DNA from: an uncultured bacterium
GTDB taxonomy: Bacteria > Acidobacteriota > Thermoanaerobaculia > Thermoanaerobaculales > Thermoanaerobaculaceae
Length of the DNA: 64,000 nucleotides
Direction: 5' to 3'
NCBI GenBank assembly: GCA_937924755.1
Contig: CALEVZ010000031.1
Location: 62,001-126,000 of the forward strand
The stretch's first letter is position 1; the number at the start of each line of letters is the position of its first letter. A program made the position numbers and the translations under genes. This document shows, one piece after another, positions 36,286-48,975 of this stretch. Below the pieces are notes generated by a model. That model was not told the DNA's origin, did no database searches, and saw nothing but the letters and a program-made list of their open reading frames with translations.

Positions 36286-36958
36286 GATTGCTGCCCCGTT
36301 ACCCGTGGATGCTGCTGCTGGCGTTGGGGCTGGCCTGCCTGATGTGGTACGGCACCGCCTACCAGCGCCGCGAGCGCATCTCCGAAAAGCAGGTGGAGGC
36401 GTCGCTGACCCTGGTCAACGTGCCGCAGGACCTGGTGATCACCTCCGACGTTCCACCGTCGCTGTCACTGCGGGTGCGCGGGGCCTTAAGCCGGTTGCGC
36501 TCTCTGGAATCCTCGCAGACTGGGGTGGTGCTCGACCTCTCGCGGGCGTCGGAGGGAGACCTGGATTTGCCTGTCCTGGCCGAAGATGTGATCGTTCCCA
36601 ACGGTGTTGAGGTGGTGGCCATCTCACCCCTGCAGGTGACCTTGCGGCTGGAGCGGATCGTGCAACAGCGACTGCCCATCCTTCCCCGGGTGACGGGTCA
36701 GCCCGCAGCTGGTTCGGAGGTGGGGGCGGTGTCGGTTCAGCCGCCCACCGCCCTGGTCTCGGGCCCCCGGCAGCAACTGGGCGCCTTGCCCGGGGTGGTG
36801 ACCGATCCAGTGACGGTGGAAGGAGCTGCCACCACCGTTCAGGCCAGCGTGGCGGTGCGCTCCCCCGGCCCCCAGGTGCGCATCGTGCAGCCGGCGACGG
36901 CCAGGGTGGTGGTGGAAATCGTGCCAGCGAACTCTCAGGGAATTGGAGGGGAAAGGCG

Positions 36959-36962
<4 letters not shown>
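36282..36962 (+). CDS. cdaR: YbbR-domain regulator of CdaA
   Basis: A 226-residue protein: short cytoplasmic N-terminus, one membrane helix (about 8-26), and two or so YbbR repeats outside (VPQDLVITSDVPPSLSLRVRG; PTALVSGPRQQLGAL). Other bacteria have up to four repeats, so this is a short form. GTG 36282 overlaps the cdaA stop, and its own stop overlaps glmM. Confidence 0.85.
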
Positions 36963-40617
<3,655 letters not shown>

Positions 40618-40984
40618 GGCTTGCGGCGAGCGGGGCCTCGCGGGCAGGGGGGCTCACTCGATCCCTTGTCATCCGAGCTTTGCTGGCCCTTGGCTGGTTG
40701 CCAACCTTCCGTATGATCCAGCTCCGAACGGGGGCGTTACTCAGCCCGCACCTCGCGACCTCCGGCGTTGGTGAAAAGAGGTAGGGCGAAGGCGAAGCTG
40801 GCGGGGTGGACGAGACTCGCACGCGCGGGGGTTGGGAGGGGGCGCGTCGCGGGCTGGGGCGGGAGGCGGCTGGAGACGTGGGGGTGGGGTGGGGGCTGGG
40901 GAGAGCGGGAGGAGGTGATCGGGCGGTGTTCCCGCACCTCGCGACCTCCGGCGTTGGTGAAAAGAGGTAGGGCGAAGGCGAAGC
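40618..40984. other. non-coding stretch with G-rich tract
   Basis: No credible gene. It holds two copies of a 75-bp repeat (separate entries) and, between them (40820-40930), a purine-biased G-rich tract with many GGG runs on the plus strand. An open frame on the minus strand across the tRNA and repeats is an artefact of the tRNA sequence. Confidence 0.7.
40745..40819 (+). repeat. 75-bp direct repeat, copy 1 (contains tRNA-Asp fragments)
   Basis: Identical over 75 bases to 40931-41005. On the minus strand it contains the 3' end of tRNA-Asp (T-loop to CCA) followed by 46 bases and then an 18-base piece matching the anticodon-stem/variable-loop part of the same tRNA. Confidence 0.85.

Positions 40985-41005
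<21 letters not shown>
40931..41005 (+). repeat. 75-bp direct repeat, copy 2 (overlaps the real tRNA-Asp 3' end)
   Basis: Second copy, offset 186 bases from the first. Its right-hand 21 bases (40985-41005) are the genuine 3' end of the tRNA-Asp gene. The rest lies downstream of that gene. Confidence 0.85.
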
Positions 41006-41061
<56 letters not shown>

Positions 41062-41095
41062 GCTCCGCACTATTGGGCGGCTCGCTCAGCAGCAG

Positions 41096-41170
41096 TGGTG
41101 GGAGGTGGGGGATTCGAACCCACGACCCCCTGCGTGTAAGGCAGGTGCTCTACCGCTGAGCTAACCTCCC
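41096..41170 (-). tRNA. tRNA-Val (UAC)
   Basis: Cloverleaf on the minus strand: acceptor GGGAGGT/ACCTCCC, discriminator A, encoded CCA. D arm GCTC/GAGC, anticodon loop CTTACAC giving UAC, variable loop GGGTC. The T stem GTGGG/CCCCC has one U-C mismatch at 50-64. A TTGACA-17-TAGCAT promoter lies directly upstream. Confidence 0.94.
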
Positions 41171-41197
41171 GGGGATACGACGATCCCAGGGAAGGCG

Positions 41198-41226
41198 ATG
41201 CTACCGGCCGCGCCCGGTCCTGTCAA
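41198..41226 (-). promoter_or_regulatory. sigma70-type promoter of tRNA-Val/tRNA-Asp
   Basis: On the minus strand, TTGACA (41221-41226) and TAGCAT (41198-41203) are separated by exactly 17 bases. The predicted start is about 20 bases before the tRNA-Val 5' end. This is the best consensus promoter in the window. Confidence 0.85.
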
Positions 41227-41256
41227 GCTGTCATTACCCGCACTGCGGGGTGCGTC

Positions 41257-41262
41257 TATACT
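41257..41262 (+). promoter_or_regulatory. -10 element TATACT for leaderless sensor kinase gene
   Basis: TATACT lies exactly 6 bases before GTG 41269; no good -35. Confidence 0.6.
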
Positions 41263-41268
41263 CCGGCC

Positions 41269-42612
41269 GTGCGTTCTGAGGGCCGCATCAACCTTCGCCA
41301 GGTGATCGTTTTCGTTGCCGTGGCCCTGGTGTTGAACGTGCAGTTCACCTGGTGGGTGATGCGCTCCCTGGCGGAGAACGAGGAGCGGCTGGGGTTGCAA
41401 CACGCCGTGGTCGAGCTGCGGGCGCGGGCGGCGGCGCTGCATCTGAAAGCGACCCTGGCGCGGGCGGGCTGGGCCCTGGAGCGCCGGCTGCCGGAACGGG
41501 TCGAAGAGCCGTGGCTGGCCGCCCGCAAATTGTCCACATCGGCGGAGCCGGGGTTTCACCTGGAAGGGGAGGAGGTGAGGTACCGCGCGCCGCTGCCGGG
41601 GGGCGGGCACGTGGAGGCAGTCCTCGACCCGGAGGCTCCCGGACGTTGGCTGGCCGAATTTGATCCCGAGCTGCGTCTGCTGGCCGCCGGGAGCGAAGTG
41701 GGCGCTCCCGCCGCCTCCCTCGCGCCCCCCCTGGAGCGCTGGGTGGTGTCCCTGGAGAAGGCGAAATGGGAGGAGGTCTTGTCCCGTTACCGGCAGCGCA
41801 CCGTGGTTGTCGTCGCCCAGGGGGCTTTATTGGTGACGGCAATGATCGTCGCCATCGTGCTGGTGTGGACGGCGGTGCGACGAGAGGGACAACGAGAGCG
41901 ACAGCATCAGAATTTTGTGTCTGCGGTGACGCACGAGCTCAAGACGCCCCTGGCGGGTATTCGCTTGGCGCTGGAGACGGTGCTCTCGGGTCGGGTGGAC
42001 GAGGAGGGGCGGGAGCGCTTCCTGCGCAACGCCCTGATCGATGCCGAGAGGTTGTCCGGACTGGTGCAGAAGGTGCTCGAGGTGACCCGGTTCGCGGGAG
42101 GGGCGCACCGGCTGGCAGTGGAGTTGGGGGATTTCTCGGAGCTGGTAGCCCAGGAGGTGGCCTCGGCGGCGCGGCGCGCCGAGGCCCGCGAGGTGATGCT
42201 GGAGGCAAAGCTGGAGGAGGGGGTGCAGGCCCCCTTCGACGACGAGGCGATGGCCATCGTGTGCTCCAACCTGCTCGAGAACGCCCTGAAGTACGCCGCC
42301 AGGGGCAACCCGCCGCGGGTGCGGGTGACCCTGTCCCTGGTGCGCGGCGAGGCGGTGCTGGAGGTGAGCGACAACGGTGTGGGGATCGAGGGGAAGGATC
42401 TCGAGGCGATTTTTCGACCGTTTTACCGGGCCAACGACGAGGTCACCCGGCGCACGCCGGGCACCGGCATCGGGCTTTACGTGGCGCGGGAGATCGTGGC
42501 TGCCCACGGGGGCAAGCTGACCGCCAGCAGTCGGGGCAGGGGGCAGGGGGCGACGTTTCGCCTCACCCTACCGGGGGCGAGTCGCTATGCGGATGAGGAG
42601 TTCACGGAGTAG
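41269..42612 (+). CDS. membrane sensor histidine kinase
   Basis: A 447-residue kinase. Membrane helices at about 11-30 and 178-203 enclose a periplasmic sensor of about 145 residues with no clear domain. There is no HAMP motif that I can see. The HisKA box has H222 in SAVTHELKTPLAG. The ATPase has N box LLENALKYAA, G1 VSDNGVGIEG, F box IFRPFYR and G2 GTGIGLYV. It should phosphorylate the OmpR-type regulator encoded 27 bases downstream. Signal unknown. Leaderless GTG start. Confidence 0.93.
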   Translation: MRSEGRINLRQVIVFVAVALVLNVQFTWWVMRSLAENEERLGLQHAVVELRARAAALHLKATLARAGWALERRLPERVEEPWLAARKLSTSAEPGFHLEGEEVRYRAPLPGGGHVEAVLDPEAPGRWLAEFDPELRLLAAGSEVGAPAASLAPPLERWVVSLEKAKWEEVLSRYRQRTVVVVAQGALLVTAMIVAIVLVWTAVRREGQRERQHQNFVSAVTHELKTPLAGIRLALETVLSGRVDEEGRERFLRNALIDAERLSGLVQKVLEVTRFAGGAHRLAVELGDFSELVAQEVASAARRAEAREVMLEAKLEEGVQAPFDDEAMAIVCSNLLENALKYAARGNPPRVRVTLSLVRGEAVLEVSDNGVGIEGKDLEAIFRPFYRANDEVTRRTPGTGIGLYVAREIVAAHGGKLTASSRGRGQGATFRLTLPGASRYADEEFTE

Positions 42613-42615
42613 AAT
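42610..42615 (+). promoter_or_regulatory. possible internal -10 element TAGAAT before response regulator
   Basis: TAGAAT includes the sensor kinase stop codon and lies 24 bases before ATG 42640. It could give the regulator its own transcript. Confidence 0.3.
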
Positions 42616-42639
42616 TTCAACAGAAGAGCGAGGTGAAAC

Positions 42640-43344
42640 ATGGGAAGTCGAATCCTGATCGTGGAGGATGAGAAACACTTGGCTGAGGCGCTGGCCCATA
42701 ACCTGAAGTTTGAAGGCTACACCCCGGTGGTGGCCGGAGATGGCGAGACGGCGCTCGAAAAGCTGGCCGGCGAGGAGTTCGATCTGGTCGTCCTCGACGT
42801 CATGCTCCCCGGGCTGTCCGGTTTCGAGGTGTGTGATCGCATCCGTGAGGCGGGCAACCGCGTGCCGGTGCTGTTTTTGACCGCCCGCAACACCGACGCG
42901 GATCGGCTGGCGGGGTTGCGCCACGGCGGCGATGACTACATGACCAAGCCGTTCCTGCTGGAAGAGCTGGTGTTGCGGATCCGTGGCATCCTCCGGCGGC
43001 AGGAGTGGTACCAGACGCCGGTGGCCGAGCGGGGCATTTTCAAGTTCGGGGACAACGAGGTCAACTTCCGCACTTTTAAGGCCAAGGGGCCGCGTGGCGA
43101 GGTGCAGCTCACCGAGAAGGAGTGCATGCTCATCAAGCTGCTGGTGGAGCGGCAGGGGCAGGTGGTGTCGCGGGAGCTCATCCTGGAGCGGGTGTGGGGG
43201 TACAAGTACGGCTCCTCCTCGCGCACCATCGATAACTTCATCGTGCGCCTGCGCCGCTACTTTGAACAGGACCCTCGCAACCCCAAGTTCATCCACTCAG
43301 TGCGCGGCGTGGGGTATCGCTTCACCCCCGAGGGTGAGGAGTAG
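42640..43344 (+). CDS. OmpR/PhoB-family response regulator
   Basis: A 234-residue regulator. The receiver has DE at 10-11, phospho-acceptor D53 in VVLDVMLPG and Lys in MTKPF near 107. The C-terminal winged helix (about 135-232) has TEKECMLIKLLVERQGQVVSRELI and RTIDNFIVRLRRYFE, typical of the family. Partner of the preceding sensor kinase. GCGAGGTG is the ribosome site. Confidence 0.96.
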   Translation: MGSRILIVEDEKHLAEALAHNLKFEGYTPVVAGDGETALEKLAGEEFDLVVLDVMLPGLSGFEVCDRIREAGNRVPVLFLTARNTDADRLAGLRHGGDDYMTKPFLLEELVLRIRGILRRQEWYQTPVAERGIFKFGDNEVNFRTFKAKGPRGEVQLTEKECMLIKLLVERQGQVVSRELILERVWGYKYGSSSRTIDNFIVRLRRYFEQDPRNPKFIHSVRGVGYRFTPEGEE

Positions 43345-43381
43345 CAGACCCTTACCCCGAAGTCCGTGGAAAAGCCCCAGC

Positions 43382-43410
43382 TTGACGTCAGCCGCAGGCA
43401 TCTCTAGCAT
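43382..43410 (+). promoter_or_regulatory. recA promoter
   Basis: TTGACG (43382-43387) and TAGCAT (43405-43410) are 17 bases apart. The leader to ATG 43471 is then about 55 bases. I see no clear LexA-box palindrome of E. coli or Bacillus type. Confidence 0.75.
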
Positions 43411-43470
43411 GGAAGTGTGGCCTCCAGGCCAACCCGTCTGCGCTCGTGCCCCACGAGAGAAGGAGAAGTT

Positions 43471-44493
43471 ATGGCTGAGGTGAGTCAGGACAAGCTGAAG
43501 GCGTTGGATACCGCCATCTCGCAGATCGAGAGGCAGTTCGGCAAGGGCGCCATTATGCGGTTGGGGCAGCAGGAGGCGGTGACGGTCAACGTTATTCCCA
43601 CCGGCTCCCTGGGGCTGGACGCGGCGTTGGGGGTGGGAGGCGTTCCCCGCGGGCGGGTGATCGAGATCTTCGGGCCGGAGTCGTCGGGAAAGACGACACT
43701 GGCGTTGCACGTCATCGCCCAGGCGCAGCAGGCCGGGGGGCTGGCCGCCTTCATCGACGCGGAGCATGCCCTCGATCCCGAGTACTGCGGCAAACTGGGC
43801 GTGGACGTGGAAAATCTGCTGGTCGCCCAGCCGGATAACGGCGAGCAGGCGCTGGAGATCGCCGAGACGCTGATCCGCTCCGCCTCGGTGGACGTGGTGG
43901 TGATCGACTCGGTGGCGGCGCTGGTGCCGCGGGCGGAGCTCGAAGGAGAGATGGGCGACGCCGCGGTGGGGTTGCAGGCGCGGCTGATGTCCCAGGCCAT
44001 GCGCAAGCTCACCGCCATTGTCTCCAAGTCGAAGACCTGCGTCATCTTCATCAATCAGATCCGGGAGAAGATCGGGGTGATGTTTGGCAACCCCGAGACC
44101 ACCACCGGCGGCCGGGCGCTGAAGTTCTACGCCTCGGTGCGGCTGGACATCCGCCGCATCGGTGCCATCAAGTCGGGCGAAGAGGTGGTGGGCAGCCGCA
44201 CCAAGGTGAAGGTGGTCAAGAACAAAGTGGCGGCTCCCTTCCGCGTCGCCGAGTTCGACATCCTCTACGGAGAGGGGATCTCCAAGGCCGGCGAGCTGAT
44301 CGATCTGGGCCTGGAGCATCGGCTCATCACCAAGTCGGGGACGTGGTTCTCCTACGGCGAAACGCGCCTCGGCCAAGGACGCGAGAACGCCCGCGCCTTT
44401 CTCAAGGAAAACCCCGAGCTGGCCGCCGAGCTGGAGGGCAAGCTGCGCGGGATGCTGCCGTCGCTGGTGCGCGTGGCCCCCGGCGACGAGTAG
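43471..44493 (+). CDS. recA: RecA recombinase
   Basis: A 340-residue RecA for homologous recombination and SOS induction. Walker [10 protein letters not shown] at 68-76, [17 protein letters not shown] near 95, [13 protein letters not shown] (Walker B), the L1 loop, [22 protein letters not shown] (L2 region), and an acidic C-terminus shorter than in E. coli. AGGAG sits five bases before ATG. No recX or lexA follows. Confidence 0.98.
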   Translation: MAEVSQDKLKALDTAISQIERQFGKGAIMRLGQQEAVTVNVIPTGSLGLDAALGVGGVPRGRVIEIFGPESSGKTTLALHVIAQAQQAGGLAAFIDAEHALDPEYCGKLGVDVENLLVAQPDNGEQALEIAETLIRSASVDVVVIDSVAALVPRAELEGEMGDAAVGLQARLMSQAMRKLTAIVSKSKTCVIFINQIREKIGVMFGNPETTTGGRALKFYASVRLDIRRIGAIKSGEEVVGSRTKVKVVKNKVAAPFRVAEFDILYGEGISKAGELIDLGLEHRLITKSGTWFSYGETRLGQGRENARAFLKENPELAAELEGKLRGMLPSLVRVAPGDE

Positions 44494-44568
44494 GAGGGGA
44501 AAGCTGCTGACGGGGCACTTCGGCGGTAAAGGCCAGCCGGACGGCGGCGAGCCGCTGGGGAGGGGGCG

Positions 44569-45573
44569 TTGAGAGCCTGGCTCGCCACCGCCTACGGGTC
44601 GCCGGAGGTGCTCTCGTTGCGCCAGCTGCCGGCGCCGCGCCCCGGCGCGGGCGAGGTGCTGGTGGCGGTGCGCGCCATTGGCCTCAACTTCGCCGACTGC
44701 GCGGCGCGGCTGGGCGTCTATCCCAACGTGCCGCGCCCGCCGTTTGTGCCGGGTATGGAGGTGAGCGGCGAGGTGACGGCTTTGGGCGAGGGGGTGCTGG
44801 CGCCCGCCGTGGGGACGCCCGTAGCCGCGGTGCCGATCTTTGGCGGCCACGCCGAACTGGTGCGGGTGGCTGCCACCCACGTGCGGCCGCTTCCAACCGG
44901 CATGGGCTTCGTCGAAGGCGCGGCCATGGGCGTGACCGGGCTGACCGCCGACCATGCCCTCTACACCGTCGGGCGGGTGCGGCCGGGGGAACGGGTGGTG
45001 ATCACCGCGGCGGCCGGGGGGGTGGGCACCATGGCGGTGCAGCTGGCCGCCGGCGCCGGCGCCCGGGTGGTGGGGGTGGCCTCCACTGAGGGCAAGCGGC
45101 GTCTAGCGAAGGAGCTGGGAGCCGCCGAGGTTTACGGCTACGACCAGTACCGCGCCGCCGTGCAAGCGGGGGTGGACGTGGTGATGGATTCGGTGGGGGG
45201 AGCGCTGTTCCGGCCCGGTTGGCGGGCGCTTCGACCCGATGGGCGCTACGTACTGTTCGGCTTTGCCGCCGCCATGGGGGCACGGCGGGTTCGCTGGCTG
45301 CACGCCGCGGTGGAGCTCCTCCGCATGGGGGTGGTGCTGCCCCAGGCGCTGGTGGCGCCGTGCCGGACGTTGGCGGGGTTCAACCTCTCACTTGTGCCAC
45401 ATCTGGCGGGTGAACTGCAGGAGCGCTTCGCGCGCCTGGAGCAGCTGTGGGCGGCGGGTCGACTGCGGCCGGTGGTGGGGGAGATCCTGCCCTTTGCCGA
45501 GCTGCCCCACGCCCATGCCCTCTTGCAGGGGCGCCAGAGCGTCGGCAAGGTGGTGGTGACCCTCGGCGAGTGA
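44569..45573 (+). CDS. zinc-free quinone oxidoreductase-like MDR protein
   Basis: A 334-residue medium-chain dehydrogenase/reductase of the NADPH:quinone oxidoreductase type. It shows GEVLVAVRAIGLNFADCAARLGVYP near 28, FVPGMEVSGEV near 62, and the nucleotide-binding AAAGGVGTMAVQLA near 145. The zinc-ligand cysteines of alcohol dehydrogenases are absent. Substrate unknown. TTG 44569 follows GGGGAGG. The gene lies 75 bases after recA with no evident promoter. Confidence 0.88.
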   Translation: MRAWLATAYGSPEVLSLRQLPAPRPGAGEVLVAVRAIGLNFADCAARLGVYPNVPRPPFVPGMEVSGEVTALGEGVLAPAVGTPVAAVPIFGGHAELVRVAATHVRPLPTGMGFVEGAAMGVTGLTADHALYTVGRVRPGERVVITAAAGGVGTMAVQLAAGAGARVVGVASTEGKRRLAKELGAAEVYGYDQYRAAVQAGVDVVMDSVGGALFRPGWRALRPDGRYVLFGFAAAMGARRVRWLHAAVELLRMGVVLPQALVAPCRTLAGFNLSLVPHLAGELQERFARLEQLWAAGRLRPVVGEILPFAELPHAHALLQGRQSVGKVVVTLGE

Positions 45574-45594
45574 CGGCGGTAACCGAAAATCCGA

Positions 45595-45600
45595 TAGACT
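45595..45600 (+). promoter_or_regulatory. -10 element TAGACT for leaderless NtrC-type regulator gene
   Basis: TAGACT lies exactly 6 bases before GTG 45607. Confidence 0.55.
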
Positions 45601-45606
45601 TGCGCG

Positions 45607-46968
45607 GTGCGGGACGCGGGCCGTGTGCTGGTCATCGACGATGACCGGGCCATCCGGGTGGCCATGCGCGCCGTGTTGTCCGGCGCTGGCTACGAGGTCG
45701 TCGAGGCCGCCAACGCCTTCGAGGGGCTCGACCGCATCGATCGGGAGAGGCCCCACGCCGTGCTTTTGGACCTCAAGATGCCCGGCATGGACGGCCTCGC
45801 CCTGCTCGACAATTTGCGCCAGCGCGGCGTCGAGGTGCCGGTGGTGGTGCTCACCGGCCACGGCGACGAGTTTACCGCCGCGCGCTGCCTCGACGCCGGC
45901 GCCGCGGCGTTCCTGCACAAGCCGCCGGAGCGCGCCGAACTGCTGCTGGCGGTGGCCAACGCGGCGGCGCGGGGGCAGCTACAGGAAGAAAACCGCCGCT
46001 TGCGGCAACGGGAGGCCGAACCGCCGCCGCTGCTGGGAGACTCCCAGGAGATGGCCCGCCTGCGTGACGAGGTGGCGCGGGTGGCGCCCTCCCGGGCTAC
46101 AGTCCTGATCACCGGCGAGTCAGGAACCGGCAAGGAGCTGGTAGCGCGCCGGATTCACCTGCTCTCCCCCCGCGCCCGGGCACCGTTTATACGCGTCAAC
46201 TGCGCCGCCATCCCGGAGGAACTCATCGAATCGGAGCTGTTCGGCCATGAGAAGGGCTCCTTCACCGGCGCGGTGCGCCGGCAGCTGGGCAAGTTCGTGC
46301 AGGCCGACGGCGGCACGATTTTCCTCGACGAGGTGGGGGACATGTCCGAACGCACCCAGGCCAAGGTGCTGCGGGTGCTGCAGGACGGCGAGGTGGAGCC
46401 GGTGGGAGCGGGGGCGGTGCGGCACGTGGATGTACGGGTCATCGCCGCCACCAACAAGGACCTTTTGGCTGCGGTGCGCGACGGCAAGTTTCGCGAGGAT
46501 CTCTACTTCCGTCTCTCCGTGGTGGTCTTGCGCACGCCCCCGCTGCGCTCACACCCGGAAGACATCCCGCTGCTCGTCGAGCACTACACCCGCCAGGCGT
46601 GCCAGGAGTACAGCCGGCGCTGCAAGCGCTGGAGCGAGCGGGCGCTACGCCAGCTGGCGGCCTATCCCTTCCCAGGCAACGTCAGAGAGCTGAAGAACAT
46701 CGTCGAGCGGGCGGTGATCATGCAGCTGGAGGACGAGATCACCAGGGTGGATCTGCTCCCTGGAGCGGAGGGAGCCGGCGGCGAGCTCCAGCGGCTCCTG
46801 TCGGCACCGTCGCTGGCCGAGTTCCAGACGGCGGCCGAGCGCCTTTACATCGAGCACCAGCTGGAGCGACACGGGTGGAATGTCACCGCCACCGCACGCG
46901 CCATCAACACGCCGCGCTCGAACCTCTACAAGAAAATCGAGGCCTACGGGCTTCGCCGGGAGGAGTGA
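45607..46968 (+). CDS. NtrC-type sigma54-dependent response regulator
   Basis: A 453-residue activator. Receiver (about 5-120) with phospho-acceptor D55 in LLDLKMPG. AAA+ domain with Walker A GESGTGKE at 170-177, the sigma54-contact loop GSFTGA at 217-222 (a known variant of GAFTGA) and FLDEVGDM (Walker B). A Fis-type helix-turn-helix ends the protein (GWNVTATARAINTPRSNLYKKI). It needs RpoN, which is not in the window. No kinase is adjacent. Its stop overlaps the pyrE start. Confidence 0.95.
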   Translation: MRDAGRVLVIDDDRAIRVAMRAVLSGAGYEVVEAANAFEGLDRIDRERPHAVLLDLKMPGMDGLALLDNLRQRGVEVPVVVLTGHGDEFTAARCLDAGAAAFLHKPPERAELLLAVANAAARGQLQEENRRLRQREAEPPPLLGDSQEMARLRDEVARVAPSRATVLITGESGTGKELVARRIHLLSPRARAPFIRVNCAAIPEELIESELFGHEKGSFTGAVRRQLGKFVQADGGTIFLDEVGDMSERTQAKVLRVLQDGEVEPVGAGAVRHVDVRVIAATNKDLLAAVRDGKFREDLYFRLSVVVLRTPPLRSHPEDIPLLVEHYTRQACQEYSRRCKRWSERALRQLAAYPFPGNVRELKNIVERAVIMQLEDEITRVDLLPGAEGAGGELQRLLSAPSLAEFQTAAERLYIEHQLERHGWNVTATARAINTPRSNLYKKIEAYGLRREE

Positions 46969-47549
46969 TGGGCGGCATCACGATCGAGGACGTGGCCGCG
47001 GCCGGGGCGTTTCTGGAGGGGCATTTTCAGCTCTCCTCCGGCCTGCATTCCCCGCGCTATTTGCAGTGCGCCCTTTACCTGGCCGAGCCGGCGCGCGCCG
47101 AGGCGGCGGGGCGACAGCTGGCGGCGCGCCTGAAGGCCTGCGCCGCCAAGCTGGTGGTGGCGCCGGCGTTGGGGGGCGTCGTCATCGGCCACGAGGTGGC
47201 CCGCGCCCTGGATGTGCCGTTCTTTTTCACCGAACGGGCGGAAGGAGTGATGACCCTGCGGCGGGGGTTCACCATCGAGCCCGGCGCCCGGGTGCTGGTG
47301 GTGGAGGACGTGGTGACCACCGGCAAGTCCACCCGCGAAGTTATTGAGGTGGTGCGGGAGCGGGGTGGCGTGGTGGTGGGGGTGGGTGCGATCGTCAACC
47401 GCTCCGGCGAGGACAACCCCTTTGCACCGCTTCCCTTCACCACCCTCTTGACGGTGTCTATCCCCACCTACCAGCCGGCGGAGTGTCCCTTGTGCAAGCA
47501 GGGGGTGCCGGTCGTCAAGCCGGGTTCGCGGCCGCAGCCGTCGTCGTGA
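46968..47549 (+). CDS. pyrE: orotate phosphoribosyltransferase
   Basis: A 193-residue PRTase of pyrimidine synthesis. FQLSSGLHSPRYLQC near 20 (family F.L.SG..S..Y), the PRPP loop VLVVEDVVTTGKST near 112-125 with intact acidic pair, and a C-terminal YQPAECPLCKQG. The CPLC tail is a feature of one PyrE subgroup. ATG 46968 overlaps the regulator stop (TGATG). Confidence 0.94.
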   Translation: MGGITIEDVAAAGAFLEGHFQLSSGLHSPRYLQCALYLAEPARAEAAGRQLAARLKACAAKLVVAPALGGVVIGHEVARALDVPFFFTERAEGVMTLRRGFTIEPGARVLVVEDVVTTGKSTREVIEVVRERGGVVVGVGAIVNRSGEDNPFAPLPFTTLLTVSIPTYQPAECPLCKQGVPVVKPGSRPQPSS

Positions 47550-47552
47550 GGC

Positions 47553-48974
47553 TCAGCGGCCGTCGGCGGGGTTGGGAAGGAAGACGTCGGGCGTGAAGGT
47601 GCCGCCCTCGGTGACCTGCACGCTGGTGGTCGCCGGGATGTTCAACTCGTACAGCATGGGGTGGTGCTGCCGCAGGAGGGTGGTCACGGCCTGGCGACCG
47701 CCACGCCGGTACATGGGGGCGCCGGCGGCGGCCAGCAGCGAAACCAGGAGGGCGCCCCCAAGCCATGCCGCCGCCACGCGGGGGACGAGTCCGCTCCAGC
47801 GGGTGCGGGCGACGGCTCCTCCCCACAGCACCAGCATCAGGATGACCGTGGGGAGAATGGCAAACCCCTGCCACATCATCGGGGTGGTGGGTGAGGCGGC
47901 GAAGGAGAAGGCGGCAGCGGCAAAGGTGATAACGACGTAGCGGACGAACCACCGGCGGCCCTCGGCGGTGGGCCGGAAGATGCGGAACCTCTTCGCTCTG
48001 CGGAACAGCCAGCGCAGCGACATCAGGGGGAGGGCCAGGGAGGCCAACCCCACCAACCACGCCAGGGCGGTGGCCAGCGGCGCCAGCACGGCGTCGGCGC
48101 CTGGCCCCAGGAGCGCGGTGAAGTCATAGCGCTGCATGCGGGGCGTGATGAGGAGGGACGGGAAGCGCACCCACAACAGCAGGCCCCGCAGCAGTGGCAA
48201 CACCAGCACCAGCCCGCGGAAAGGGAACCCCTTGCCGGCTGGCAGCAGCTGGGGGTTGGCGATCACCTCTTCGACCCAGGGAATGAGGGAAACCCCCGTC
48301 AGTGCCGCTGCGAGGGCGGCTCCGCCCCAGTGCACGCGAACCGTGCGGGTGAGGACCAGGGCCGCTGAAAGGATCACTAGCATGGCGGAGGAGGCGTGGA
48401 TCTGGGCGCCGAGCCCCAGCGCCAGCACGTGCACCAGGGTCACCAGCAGGCGGGGCTGCCGGCGCATGGCGAAGCTGGAGGCCAGATGGATGGCTCCGAA
48501 CAGCGGCATGAGGTTGGCGTTCCAGACGAACCCGGAGTGCAGCAGCCGCCACGGCCCCAGCCAGTAGGCGATGGCGAACAGCCGGCGCTCCATCTCCCCC
48601 AGGTGGCGACCCAGCAGCCGGTCGAGGAGGAGAAAGCCGAGAAGATGGGCCACTACGACCAGCAGGGCCACCGCCCGGTGGTCGGACCACAGCAGCAGCG
48701 GCACCCCCGCCAGCACGGAGAGGGCGCCGCCGGGAGCCTTGCCGTCGGCGGAGGTGGTCATGCCGATGGGCACCCATTCACCCTGGGTGAACAGCCACCC
48801 CCGCGCCAGCATGTTGAGCTGATCGCCGCTGACCTGGCTGCGCAGCGCCAGCGCCACCGAGATGGCGAGCCCCGCCAGCAGAACCGGCCGCACCGGCGGC
48901 AGACACCGCACCGGGATGGCCTGTAGCAGGTCCCGCAAACGACGCACCAGGAAGGGCCAGGGACCCACGCTCAC
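47553..48974 (-). CDS. multi-spanning membrane protein, GT-C glycosyltransferase-like
   Basis: A 473-residue protein with about ten membrane helices. After the first helix comes QVSGDQLNMLARGWLFTQGEW, an acidic loop in the place of the catalytic Asp of GT-C glycosyltransferases. FVWNANLMP and a C-terminal domain of about 70 residues outside the membrane follow. A lipid-linked sugar transferase is the best guess; the motif evidence is thin. The GTG start lies one base past the stop of the DUF2752 gene, so it is coupled to it. Confidence 0.6.
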   Translation of the reverse strand: MSVGPWPFLVRRLRDLLQAIPVRCLPPVRPVLLAGLAISVALALRSQVSGDQLNMLARGWLFTQGEWVPIGMTTSADGKAPGGALSVLAGVPLLLWSDHRAVALLVVVAHLLGFLLLDRLLGRHLGEMERRLFAIAYWLGPWRLLHSGFVWNANLMPLFGAIHLASSFAMRRQPRLLVTLVHVLALGLGAQIHASSAMLVILSAALVLTRTVRVHWGGAALAAALTGVSLIPWVEEVIANPQLLPAGKGFPFRGLVLVLPLLRGLLLWVRFPSLLITPRMQRYDFTALLGPGADAVLAPLATALAWLVGLASLALPLMSLRWLFRRAKRFRIFRPTAEGRRWFVRYVVITFAAAAFSFAASPTTPMMWQGFAILPTVILMLVLWGGAVARTRWSGLVPRVAAAWLGGALLVSLLAAAGAPMYRRGGRQAVTTLLRQHHPMLYELNIPATTSVQVTEGGTFTPDVFLPNPADGR

Positions 48975-48975
48975 C

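Noticed and set aside
43345-43470. LexA/SOS box before recA
   Set aside because: No palindrome of the known E. coli or Bacillus type is visible; only the -35/-10 promoter could be supported.
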